64,000 bases of DNA from Roseiarcus sp050013275 (GTDB lineage Bacteria > Pseudomonadota > Alphaproteobacteria > Rhizobiales > Beijerinckiaceae): NCBI GenBank assembly GCA_050013275.1, contig JBEKFO010000001.1:5163-69162 (forward strand), read 5' to 3'. Each line of letters begins with the position of its first letter. Position 1 is the stretch's first letter. Shown one piece after another: positions 10,143 to 18,508 of this stretch. The notes beneath the pieces were generated by a model, which was not told the origin of the DNA, did no database searches, and saw nothing but the letters and a program-made list of their open reading frames with translations. Position numbers and translations under genes: made by a program.

Positions 10143-10403
10143 TCAGCGCGTGCGATCGGCGCCGCCCGCTTCACTGAAGATCGCGGCTCGTTCTGTCGCT
10201 GGCGAGCTAACGGCGACGATTTCGTATTCCTTCGCGCTGCGCTCGAAGGGCTCGGCCTTGCTCTTGATGCGGTACGCCCGCGACCGGACGTCTTCCGCCG
10301 GCAGCACGCGCGTCACCTCATAGGGACCCCTGGGTCTCGGCAATGGCGTGACTTTTGTGTCGAAGTCCACGATTTGCCCGATCGCGAATTTATGCCGGGT
10401 CAT
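10143..10403 (-). CDS. Small conserved hypothetical protein
   Basis: An 86-residue protein starting MTRHKFAIGQIVDF, with PYEVTRVLPAED and a YRIKSKAEPFERSAKEYEI segment. This pattern recalls a short uncharacterised family common in Hyphomicrobiales, with a probable small beta-barrel fold; that recognition is from memory and not certain. No signal peptide or membrane segment is seen. It sits between cspA (a terminator separates them) and the CIRCE/groES promoter region on the same strand. GAGG lies about nine bases before the ATG. The function is unknown. Confidence 0.72.
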   Translation of the reverse strand: MTRHKFAIGQIVDFDTKVTPLPRPRGPYEVTRVLPAEDVRSRAYRIKSKAEPFERSAKEYEIVAVSSPATERAAIFSEAGGADRTR

Positions 10404-10432
10404 GACTTGGCGCCTCGCTCAAGAAGAAAACA

Positions 10433-10464
10433 TGAAAAAAGGGCCAGGAGCGATCCTGACCCTT
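10433..10464 (-). terminator. Rho-independent terminator of the cold-shock gene
   Basis: Read on the minus strand, the stem GGGTCAGGA, loop TCGC and TCCTGGCCC (one G-U pair, extended by two A-T pairs) is followed directly by six T residues. It lies about 90 bases downstream of the cspA stop and before the next minus-strand gene, exactly where a cspA terminator is expected. Confidence 0.85.
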
Positions 10465-10549
10465 CCCATCGCCGGACGAGCGGCGCAGATCCATCGCCGC
10501 CAGCGCCGGTACATCCGCGGTCGCCAGTCAGCATGATCCCTAGCCTCGT

Positions 10550-10759
10550 TCAAACGGCTTGGAGCTTATCCGCGGACATTTTGCCCGAGCGCGTGTCGGT
10601 GACCAGTTCGAAACTGATCTTCTGACCTTCGCGCAAGTCGCTCATGCCCGCCCGTTCGATCGCGCTGACATGAACGAAGGCGTCCTTGCCGCCGTCATCC
10701 GGCTGAATGAAGCCGAAGCCTTTTTGAGAATTGTACCACTTCACCGTGCCTATAGCCAT
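10550..10759 (-). CDS. cspA: Cold-shock domain protein (CspA family)
   Basis: A single cold-shock domain of 69 residues that binds single-stranded RNA or DNA and melts RNA secondary structure. RNP1 is seen as KGFGFI (residues 13-18) and RNP2 as DAFVHVSAI (about 26-34), after the MAIGTVKWYN start. The length is typical. GAGGGG lies a few bases before the ATG. A clear terminator follows at 10433-10464, so it is probably monocistronic. The symbol denotes the family; alphaproteobacteria usually carry several paralogues. Confidence 0.95.
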   Translation of the reverse strand: MAIGTVKWYNSQKGFGFIQPDDGGKDAFVHVSAIERAGMSDLREGQKISFELVTDTRSGKMSADKLQAV

Positions 10760-10778
10760 GACGCCCCTCTTGGATGCC

Positions 10779-10807
10779 AGTATAACAACGCGACTTCGCG
10801 ACGCGAA
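10779..10807 (-). promoter_or_regulatory. Possible cspA promoter overlapping a 13-base palindrome
   Basis: On the minus strand TTCGCG, 17 bases, then TATACT (complement of 10779-10784) resembles a sigma-70 promoter about 20 bases before the cspA start. The -35 part overlaps the perfect palindrome TTCGCGACGCGAA at 10795-10807. The -35 match is poor, so this is a tentative call; the palindrome itself is certain. Confidence 0.3.
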
Positions 10808-11293
10808 ATCATCGTCAATTTTCGATTTCTGGGGGGAAGAGCGTCGCCCTGAGCCGATTGAATCGCTCGAGGCAAAGATGGTCCGGCCGAATTTCGAGCC
10901 GCTTATCTAGGAGCCCGACCGCACTATTTCAAGACCTACGTTCACTCGCGAACCTGCAATCAGGTCGGCCTACGGTCGAATTCGCCCCGGCAAGCCGGCG
11001 CGCGCATCCGATCAATGCGTTCGCGGGCCCCGATATTCCTTCTGACCGCTTGGTCTGGCGCCGAATTTTCAACCGGCGGCGATCAGGGTCGGGGCGGGAT
11101 CAAGCTGTGCGCCAGTGGTCCCGTTTCGATCGGCATTTGCACCGCGCGAGATGATCCAATCGCTCGATTCTAATGAAGGGAGTGATTCGCGCGGTACGGA
11201 CGCGAGGCGAGCAGCGCCTTCTCCGCGGCCTTAGACTGCTGGCTGATCGTTCGCCGACGCGGCTGTCGGTTGGATCGCGCCACCGCCGCGCTG
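10808..11293. other. Intergenic stretch, no gene seen
   Basis: About 490 bases between the cspA promoter region and the stop of the acyltransferase-like gene. The open frames here have no recognisable start context or family resemblance. No tRNA-like cloverleaf, terminator with a T-run or repeat was seen. Confidence 0.5.
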
Positions 11294-12244
11294 TCACGAC
11301 CGGGCGTTCTGCGGATGGTCGACGACTTTGAGAATCGTCGGCTTGAAAGCGAGATAGCGTTTCCAGTCGAACAGGCCGACCGCGCCCTCCTCCAAAGATC
11401 CGTGCACGAGACAGCGCACCCCTTGCGCGCAGGGGTCGCGGCGCGCAAGGAGCCACTCCATGACGTCGAACATCAACATTTTCGTCACGCCGTCGGTCAA
11501 GGCCGCGCCGTGGCCGATGAAGCTTTGCACCCAGACGAGGTCGCCGGCGCGCACGAGCATGGCGAAGGCCGCCAGCCGTTCGTCCGACCCGTCGGCTTGG
11601 AACGCCCCCCAGTTCAATCGCCAATGCCTGGGACACTCCGGCCAAGGCGCCGGCGCTTTTGAATCGACGAGATCCGAGCGAGGGCCGGCGATCGCCGCCC
11701 AGACTAAGACCCCCTTCGAACGCCGTGACTTTGAACCTGTGAGCTCATAGAGGCTCCGCTCGTACGAATGCGTGCCTACAAACCGCGATGTGTAACCCAA
11801 CCGGCGCGCCTTGTTGGCGGAGCGATGATATTTTCCTTGCGTGAGCGTCGAGACGCGCTTGCGCCAAGACGCAAAGTCCGGAAATTGCTCGAGGTCGATC
11901 GTCATAGCGGTCGGCGTCAGCGCCCGTGCGGTCGGTTTTCCGGCGCGGGCGAAGGCTTTGACCGCGCCCCAGCTCAGCGGCACGAAATGCGCGCCGTGCG
12001 GGCAAGGGCAATCGGGCACAAGGCGCAGTTCGGCGATCGAAAGAGCCGATCGCCGCGCGAGGCCGAACTTGCGCAATCGCGACTTTCTCAAGGCGTGCAG
12101 GGGCCAGAGGAACATCCTCCTGGCGAGCAACTTCGCCTTGTGCGCCGCCCTGCCCAGCGTCGGCACGCTCGACAGCCGGGCGAGGATGGAATCTCCCATG
12201 CGGCTCGACCTCAATTCGCGGTTCCGGAACTCGGCGATATTCAT
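11294..12244 (-). CDS. Hypothetical protein, possible FemAB/GNAT-like acyltransferase
   Basis: A 316-residue protein with no signal peptide or membrane segment. The middle carries a basic helix-like stretch, KYHRSANKARRLGY (about 140), similar in style to the segment preceding the acyl-CoA fold in FemAB and Acetyltransf_6 proteins. The C-terminal half has alternating hydrophobic strands and a GHGAALTDG segment (about 240). Such proteins often lie in exopolysaccharide loci, and this one faces divergently from a double glycosyltransferase gene with a 247-base gap. The acyltransferase call rests on texture and context only; treat it as unknown. Confidence 0.45.
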   Translation of the reverse strand: MNIAEFRNRELRSSRMGDSILARLSSVPTLGRAAHKAKLLARRMFLWPLHALRKSRLRKFGLARRSALSIAELRLVPDCPCPHGAHFVPLSWGAVKAFARAGKPTARALTPTAMTIDLEQFPDFASWRKRVSTLTQGKYHRSANKARRLGYTSRFVGTHSYERSLYELTGSKSRRSKGVLVWAAIAGPRSDLVDSKAPAPWPECPRHWRLNWGAFQADGSDERLAAFAMLVRAGDLVWVQSFIGHGAALTDGVTKMLMFDVMEWLLARRDPCAQGVRCLVHGSLEEGAVGLFDWKRYLAFKPTILKVVDHPQNARS

Positions 12245-12491
12245 ACGATGTCACGATCCTCGAGCAAGCGCCCGCATGTTTTCGAGCGGAGATTGTCTGC
12301 GCGAGGATCGAAGGGGTTGAAACGGCGCGCGAAAGCGCGCTCGGCGGCGAGCCCCAGCCACGAAATCGCGCTTGCAACGCTTGCTCTCGTCGGCGCATAA
12401 ACTCGGCAGCGCGGGGACTGTTTGAGGCCGGACGACGGATCGTCGACCGCCAGGCGGTTGCAGACCGGGGCGCGGCAAATGGGGGCCGGCT

Positions 12492-14516
12492 TTGAAGGGG
12501 ATCGCGTTGTCGCTTGTTGACGGCGTGGTCGTAGAAGAGGGCCGCTTCGTGGCGTCGAGCCCCCACCCGTGGCTCAAGCTCGACGTCGATGCCTTAGCGA
12601 TAGCGGATCAGTGGATTCGAATGACCTACGCGTCTGGCTTGCTTGAGCCGCTGGCGCGGCCGGTGCTTCGGTGCGTTTCCGCGGACGCGCATTATGATCA
12701 AGTCATGCCGGCCGCTCTCTTTGGACGAGCGTTCTGGCTCGGCCGCATTCCGAAAGGGAGCACAGAAATTTGGATCTCGCCGACCAACCGGTGCGGCGCT
12801 TTTTCATTTCGAGTTGAAGAACTGGAAACTGTAGGTCGTGTCGCGCTGCTTTGGCGGCTTTTCCGCGAAAGTCCATGGCGCGCTGCAAAATGCGTCGCAG
12901 CGCGCATCTTTGGACATCGCGAACTTGCCCGCCTTCATCTCCGCAGGGCTTTGTGCGCAACGCGGCTCAATCGCTACGACGCGTGGCGCAAGGCGCGACT
13001 GCGCCCTTTTGAACCCGCCACGTTCGACCGATGCGAAGGCCGCGCGATTCGCCAGCCTCATTTCCGCATTCTCGCGCAGAGGGATCGCGAAGCGCCGGAG
13101 GGCCTGAATTCCCTGCTCTCGCAGTTGTCCGCGCAGCCCTACCCCAATTGGACGCTTGGCGTCGTCGGCGCTCCGGCCCGGGGCGAAGAATCGGCCGCGG
13201 ACGAAAGGCTGATGTTCGTCGACGCGCATGCGCCGCTCGGCGACGCGATCGCGCGGCTGGATGACGACGATTTTGTAATCCAATTGACTTCTGGCGATCT
13301 TCTGTCGGCTCTCGCGCTCGAAGCGCTGGCGGGCGCAATCGCTCGAGACGGCGACGCCGACGCTTTTTATGGCGATGAGGACCGTGTGGACGGCCATGGA
13401 GTCCATTGTTCGCCAAGGCTCAAGCCGGACTGGAGTCCGAGGCTTTGTGAATCGACGCCGTATTTGGATTCCGCGATCGCAGTCAAGGCGAAGGTGATCA
13501 AGGGGCTGGGGAGCGTCGGCGCGATGTCGCGCGCCGGCGACATTGCAAACCTCGGGGCCAAGTTGGATCCCAGCGCCAGCAAGGTCCGCCACATTCGTCG
13601 CATTCTGCTGACGCGTCGATCTACGCGGCAAGACCAGCGCGGACCTTCTCGATTCGAACGCCGCACTTTGCTCGACTCCGGGCGCGTCTCGTCGATGGAC
13701 CGGCTAGCGACGATCATTGTCCCGACGCGCGATCGGCTGGACCTTTTGGAGGCCTGCGTCGAAAGCGTGACAACGCATGCGCGCGCGGAAAGCGTCGAGA
13801 TCCTCGTTGTCGACAACGGCAGTGTCGAGGCGCGGACCAAAGCCTATCTCGCGAAGCTCGCGAAAGAAAGAAACTGCCGTGTCCTGCCGCTGCCCGGCCC
13901 GTTCAACTATTCTCAGCTGTGCAACAGCGCCGCGACAAAAGCGCGCACGCCATTTCTCGTGTTTCTCAACAATGACGTCGAAATTGTCGAGGCGTCTTGG
14001 CTGGAACGCTTGCTGGTCTTTGCCGGCCGGCCCGACATCGGCGCCGTGGGTGCGAAACTCCTCTATCCCAACGGACGCATCCAACATGCGGGCATCGTCG
14101 TCGGGATCGACGGGCTCGCCGGCCATTTTCAACGCGGCCTCGCGGCTTCATCTTCCGGATATTTCGGCCGATTGCGTTCTCCGCACGAAGTCAGCGCGGT
14201 GACGGCGGCCTGCCTAGCAATTGAAAGCAAAAAGTTTTTCGCTGTGGGCGGCTTCGACGAACGCAATCTCCCGGTCGATCTTTGCGACGTCGACCTTTGT
14301 CAGCGATTGACGGAGCGCGGGTGGCGCACGGTATGCGAACCCACGGTGCGACTGGTCCACCGCGAGTCCGCCACACGCGGCGCGAACGTTCGGCTTGACG
14401 ATCGTTACAAGGCGCAACACGATTATTTTCGGGCGCGCTGGAGCGATGCTATTCGCGACGATCCCTATTTCCATCCGGCGCTTTCGCTGGATACGCTCTC
14501 TCCGGCTCTTGGTTGA
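12492..14516 (+). CDS. Double-domain GT2 glycosyltransferase (RfbF/rhamnosyltransferase-like)
   Basis: A 674-residue cytosolic glycosyltransferase probably adding one or two sugars to a lipid-linked surface glycan. The C-terminal half (from about 404, LATIIVPTRDRLDLLEACV) is a complete GT-A domain with VDNGS, FLNNDVEI (about 491) and the terminal LVHRESATRG signature of RfbF-like family 2 enzymes. The N-terminal half is a weaker GT2-like domain (about 190-300) with a YGDEDRVD motif. The start is a TTG at 12492; no in-frame ATG exists until inside conserved sequence. It opens the plus-strand group running to 23.3 kb, 78 bases before the sulfotransferase gene. It resembles the protein at 29035-30876 in architecture. 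Confidence 0.82.
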   Translation: MKGIALSLVDGVVVEEGRFVASSPHPWLKLDVDALAIADQWIRMTYASGLLEPLARPVLRCVSADAHYDQVMPAALFGRAFWLGRIPKGSTEIWISPTNRCGAFSFRVEELETVGRVALLWRLFRESPWRAAKCVAARIFGHRELARLHLRRALCATRLNRYDAWRKARLRPFEPATFDRCEGRAIRQPHFRILAQRDREAPEGLNSLLSQLSAQPYPNWTLGVVGAPARGEESAADERLMFVDAHAPLGDAIARLDDDDFVIQLTSGDLLSALALEALAGAIARDGDADAFYGDEDRVDGHGVHCSPRLKPDWSPRLCESTPYLDSAIAVKAKVIKGLGSVGAMSRAGDIANLGAKLDPSASKVRHIRRILLTRRSTRQDQRGPSRFERRTLLDSGRVSSMDRLATIIVPTRDRLDLLEACVESVTTHARAESVEILVVDNGSVEARTKAYLAKLAKERNCRVLPLPGPFNYSQLCNSAATKARTPFLVFLNNDVEIVEASWLERLLVFAGRPDIGAVGAKLLYPNGRIQHAGIVVGIDGLAGHFQRGLAASSSGYFGRLRSPHEVSAVTAACLAIESKKFFAVGGFDERNLPVDLCDVDLCQRLTERGWRTVCEPTVRLVHRESATRGANVRLDDRYKAQHDYFRARWSDAIRDDPYFHPALSLDTLSPALG

Positions 14517-14594
14517 GGATGCGAGGCCGTTCGCGCTTATCCGTCTGGGGATGTCGAAGTCGCGCGTCGAGACACGGGCAAATAGGCGAACGCG

Positions 14595-17135
14595 ATGGCC
14601 AGAGCGGTTTCGAGCCGGTTGAAGACGGGAAACGATAAGAAAATGACCGACGTCGTCTTGGTTCTGGGGATGCACCGCAGCGGCACGAGCTCGGTCGCCG
14701 GCGCCCTGACGAAACTCGGCGGCGGCATGCCCAAGCACTTGATGGCGGCGGACCAAGGCAATGCTCGGGGCTATTTCGAGTCCGTCGCCTTCATGCGCTT
14801 TCATGATGAACTGCTGGAGTCGGCAGGCTCGAACTGGCGCGATTGGCGATTGTTCAATCCCGAATGGCGCCAATCGCCAGTCGCGGCGGATTTTCGCCGG
14901 CGCGCCAAGGAGCTTTTCGCGGAGGAATTCAACGGATCGGCGCTGCCGGTTCTCAAGGACCCGCGAACTTGCCGTTTTGCGCCATTCTGGCTCGACGTCC
15001 TGCGCGATATCGAGGCGAAGCCCCACATCGTGATGCCGATCCGCTCGCCTTTGGACGTCGCCCAATCGCTCAAGACCGTGCACGGACTTTCGCTGACCCA
15101 TGGATTGCTGCTTTGGCTGCGGCACGTTCTCGACGCGGAGTCGCACAGCCGGTCGGTGGCTCGATCGATTTTCGCCTGGAAGGACTTTCGCTCGGATTGG
15201 CGCGGAACCTGCGACAAGATCGCCGCCGAAACGCATCTCTCCTGGCCGCGTCTGTCCGATCGGGCGGCGCGCGAAATCGACCGCTTTCTAACGAAGGAAT
15301 TGGTCCACCACGACACCGACGACGCTGCGCTCGTCGCGCACGCCGACGTGCACGAATGGGCGGTGCGCGCCTACGAGGCGCTGCTGGAATTGGCGCGCAG
15401 TCCCCTTTCCAATTCCGCCCTGGCGACGCTCGACGACGTTCGTATGCTGCTCGATCAGTCGAGCAAGATCTTCGGCCGCCTTCTCATCGACAACGAGGTC
15501 GACTTGGAAGATGCGCGCGGCCAGGCGCAAGCGGCGATCGGCGAACGGGACGGGCTGCGCGCCCGCCAAATCGTGGAGTTGGCGGGAAAGGCGGCGGCTT
15601 TGGCCGCGCTCGCCGCGCGCGCAGAACAGGCGGAGAAGGCGCGCCAGGAGGCCGCGCGGGAGAAGGACGCGCTGGCGCAAAGTCTCGCCGCCGCCCTCGC
15701 CGAGCGCGAGGCGCTGCAGCAGTCGCGCGCAGGCGTCGCGGCGGAGCTGCAAGCGCGGCGGCAGGAATTGGCGGCGAAGGCGGCGGCTTTGGCCGAGCTC
15801 GCCGCGCGCGCGGAACGGGCAGAGAAGGCGCACGAGGAGGCCGCGCGGGAGAAGGAGGCGCTGGCGCAGAGCCTCGCCGCCGCCCTCGCCGAGCGCGACG
15901 CGCTGCAGGCGGCGCACTTCGCCGTCGCCGCGGAATTGGACGCGCGGCGGCGGGACCTGGACGAATTCGCCGCGCTGTCCGAGGAGATCGAGGCGGCGCT
16001 CGAGGAGGCGGCGCGGGACAAGGAGGGGCTTTCGCAGACCCTCGCCGCCGCCGTCGCCGAGCGCGAGGCGCTGAGCGCGGCGCACGCGGGCGTCGCCGCC
16101 GAGTTGCAAGCGCGACGGCGGGAACTGGAGGAGAAGACGGCGGTCGCCGCCGAGCAGACCGCCCGCGCGCAGGCCGCGGAGAGGGCGCGCGAGGCGGCCG
16201 CGCGAGAAAAGGACGCGCTGGCGCAAAGTCTCGCCGCCGCCCTCGCCGAGCGCGAGGCGCTGAGCGCGGCGCATGCGGGCGTCGCCGCCGAGTTGCAAGC
16301 GCGACGGCAAGAGCTGGCGGAAACGACGGCGATCGCGGCCGAGCAGACCGCCCGCGCGCGGCGAGCGGAGGCGGCCCGCGACGAAACGGCGGCGGCGAGT
16401 GAGGCGCTGTCGCGAAGCCTCGCCGCTTCGTTCGCGGAGCGCGACGCGCTCGATTCCGCCAATTCCCGGATCGTCGCCGAGCTGGAAGCGCGCCGCCAGG
16501 AATTGGCCGACAAGGCGGCGGCCGCGGCGGCATTCGCCGTGCGCGCCGACGCGGCCGAGGCCGCCCACGCCAGGGCGCTCGCCGAAGCGCAAAGCGTCCA
16601 TCAGGCGCGGATTCGCGCGCTGCGCGCCGAACTCGTCGACGCCGAAGCGGCGCTCGCGCGCGCCAAGGCGACGGGCGCGCGCCGAGGCGTCGGCGCCTGG
16701 CTGATGCCGGCGAGCGCGAGCCGCCGCCGGCTCGCCAAGCGGCTGTTGCGCAGCGGCCTGTTCGACGCCGAATTCTATCGCGCGCACTATCCGGCCGCGC
16801 CGCCCGCGCCGCCGCCGGACGGCGCCAAGGCCGATCTCGCCGCGGCGGAGCATTATCTCGAAGAGGGGTTTTGCCGCGGCTATCGCGCCAATCCGCTGTT
16901 CGACACCCGCTGGTACCTGGAACGCTACGAGGACGTGCGCCGCTCGGGTCTCAACCCGCTGCTGCACTATTGGCTCCACGGCTGGCGCGAGGGGCGCGAC
17001 CCCGGCCCCGGCTTCCAGAGCGAGTATTACCTCGAAGCCAACCCGGACGTCCGCGCCGCCGGCGTCAATCCGCTGGCGCATTACCTGCGCCACGGCCGGC
17101 ACGAAGGCCGGCCGGCCGTGCGGCCGCCCGGGTGA
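14595..17135 (+). CDS. Sulfotransferase with long coiled coil and C-terminal WYL-NPDV repeats
   Basis: An 846-residue fusion. Residues about 20-270 form a sulfotransferase-type domain with the PAPS phosphosulfate loop GMHRSGTSS and a KDPRTCRFAPFW segment followed by MPIRSPLDVAQS. Residues about 310-690 are a very Ala/Glu/Arg-rich coiled coil made of roughly 63-residue repeats. Residues about 715-845 hold three copies of a repeat seen as WYLERYEDVRRSGLNPLLHY and YYLEANPDVRAAGVNPLAHY. The ATG at 14643 (MTDVVLVLGMHRSG) is an equally good start and fits the family better; 14595 has AGGCGA upstream. The likely role is transfer of sulfate to a surface glycan, or a tethered modification enzyme. The acceptor is unknown. 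Confidence 0.78.
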   Translation: MARAVSSRLKTGNDKKMTDVVLVLGMHRSGTSSVAGALTKLGGGMPKHLMAADQGNARGYFESVAFMRFHDELLESAGSNWRDWRLFNPEWRQSPVAADFRRRAKELFAEEFNGSALPVLKDPRTCRFAPFWLDVLRDIEAKPHIVMPIRSPLDVAQSLKTVHGLSLTHGLLLWLRHVLDAESHSRSVARSIFAWKDFRSDWRGTCDKIAAETHLSWPRLSDRAAREIDRFLTKELVHHDTDDAALVAHADVHEWAVRAYEALLELARSPLSNSALATLDDVRMLLDQSSKIFGRLLIDNEVDLEDARGQAQAAIGERDGLRARQIVELAGKAAALAALAARAEQAEKARQEAAREKDALAQSLAAALAEREALQQSRAGVAAELQARRQELAAKAAALAELAARAERAEKAHEEAAREKEALAQSLAAALAERDALQAAHFAVAAELDARRRDLDEFAALSEEIEAALEEAARDKEGLSQTLAAAVAEREALSAAHAGVAAELQARRRELEEKTAVAAEQTARAQAAERAREAAAREKDALAQSLAAALAEREALSAAHAGVAAELQARRQELAETTAIAAEQTARARRAEAARDETAAASEALSRSLAASFAERDALDSANSRIVAELEARRQELADKAAAAAAFAVRADAAEAAHARALAEAQSVHQARIRALRAELVDAEAALARAKATGARRGVGAWLMPASASRRRLAKRLLRSGLFDAEFYRAHYPAAPPAPPPDGAKADLAAAEHYLEEGFCRGYRANPLFDTRWYLERYEDVRRSGLNPLLHYWLHGWREGRDPGPGFQSEYYLEANPDVRAAGVNPLAHYLRHGRHEGRPAVRPPG
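15590..16560 (+). repeat. Tandem ~189-base repeats encoding the coiled coil
   Basis: About five related units, mostly 189 bases (63 codons) apart, with their GAGAAGGACGCGCTGGCGCA-like segments near 15660, 15850, 16020, 16205 and 16395. The protein segments read EKDALAQSLAAALAEREAL with variations. One interval is 168 bases, so a heptad-compatible deletion of seven codons has occurred. Such in-gene repeats are prone to copy-number change and assembly error. Confidence 0.75.
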
Positions 17136-17291
17136 GGCTTCGGGCCGGCGCCGATTTCCGCCGAGCGGGGAATTTCAACCGCTTGCGGGGCGGTTTTCTT
17201 CCGCGGCGCCGCGCCGATTGCGGGACCGCGCGGGTTGCGCTAGGGCTTGCAAAGCGGATGCGTTGTTCTTCCGCGAGCGTGGACGTTTGAG

Positions 17292-18395
17292 ATGAAGAAC
17301 CGTGATGACGCCGACAAGAAGGACGTAAGCGCGTATCCGCTGATCGCCTATGTTCATGTGCCCAAGACAGCGGGGACGACCGTCAAGAAAATTCTCAATG
17401 TTTGCGCGTTCGGCGGAGATGTCGTTGACGATCCTGCTTCATTCCTCAATCTTGCGCGTAAGTTCGCTTGGATTGGCGGCCACGTGCCACGTGACCACTT
17501 GGCGAGCGGGTTGATCTGGATCGATCGACCTATCGAATATTTCTCAACCGTTCGCGAACCTGCGATCCAACTCGTTTCCAATTTGAATTTCGCTTGGAAG
17601 CGAGCCGGCGAAGATCACTACTACGATCTGCATACCTTGCGCCAGCAACAGGTCGATGCCGAGGTGATGTCGACGGATTTCTCCGATCTTGCCGCTGTCA
17701 AGTCTCTTCTTCTGCGACGCGCGGAATATTTTCTGAATACGCAATCGTTGTACGTACTCGGCGCTGACTTTCTTTATATTTCGGACGATGAATTCGCACG
17801 CAGACTGGCGACGTACACGTATGTGGCGAACGACACCGACTTGCCCAAACTGTATCGGACGTTCGGTTTCGCGCAGCTTCCCGAAAACGTTGACGAAATC
17901 CGCGAAAATGTCGCCAAGCCTCATTTCGACGCCCGTATTTTTGACAGCCCCGAGATGCGCGAGTTTCTCGCTTACCATCACCGACACGATCAACGCCTTT
18001 ACGCCGCGGTCCGCCGCGCCTCTTGGCCTGCCGAAGGGCGCCGCCCCTTCCGACCTGCGTTCTTGGGGGGTCAAGTCTTTACGTTCGAGAATTTCGACGA
18101 GCAGGCCTATCTATACTCCAATCCAGAGGTAGCGGCCGCTATAAAGCGCGGGCAGTTTCGATCCGGCCGCGCCCATTTCGAGATATTTGGCTACAAAGAA
18201 AATCGCATGCGCCGGCGGTGGGTGTTGCCCACAGCGCCTGCCTCTGAACAGAAAGCGACCGCGGCGAACTCCTACGCCTCGTCGGTCCTGGAGCGCCTTC
18301 GTGAGCGGCGCGGGGACCGTGCGCGAATCGTACCGGAATTGCAAACGCCGGACGCGGATCGCGCTAAAGCGGCAGTGCCCTCGGCCATCACGTAG
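17292..18395 (+). CDS. Sulfotransferase family 2-like protein with a C-terminal NPDV-type repeat
   Basis: A 367-residue protein beginning near the motif YVHVPKTAGTTVKK, the PAPS-binding loop of the Sulfotransfer_2 (heparan/chondroitin O-sulfotransferase-like) family. It is followed by FSTVREPAIQLVSNLNF, the usual second PAPS contact. A C-terminal segment (about 266-307) reads FDEQAYLYSNPEVAAAI then HFEIFGYKEN, a degenerate single copy of the repeat found in both neighbouring genes. The open frame begins at 17247, but MKNRDD at 17292 is the more plausible start. Base composition is lower in GC than upstream. Likely role (inference): O-sulfation of the capsule-like glycan. Confidence 0.75.
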   Translation: MKNRDDADKKDVSAYPLIAYVHVPKTAGTTVKKILNVCAFGGDVVDDPASFLNLARKFAWIGGHVPRDHLASGLIWIDRPIEYFSTVREPAIQLVSNLNFAWKRAGEDHYYDLHTLRQQQVDAEVMSTDFSDLAAVKSLLLRRAEYFLNTQSLYVLGADFLYISDDEFARRLATYTYVANDTDLPKLYRTFGFAQLPENVDEIRENVAKPHFDARIFDSPEMREFLAYHHRHDQRLYAAVRRASWPAEGRRPFRPAFLGGQVFTFENFDEQAYLYSNPEVAAAIKRGQFRSGRAHFEIFGYKENRMRRRWVLPTAPASEQKATAANSYASSVLERLRERRGDRARIVPELQTPDADRAKAAVPSAIT

Positions 18396-18508
18396 TTGTA
18401 ATCATATCGGAATATCGGTGGTCGACGCTTCCGATCAATCGCCCCTCGTCATCCACTGCTTGGGCAAATTCTAGTAGGGCCAAATCGAACGGCTGTTTAG
18501 AGAGACCC

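Noticed and set aside
15288..17102. A 604-codon minus-strand frame across the coiled-coil gene
   Set aside because: It is generated by the GC-rich tandem repeats; the plus-strand product has a clear sulfotransferase domain and terminal repeats.
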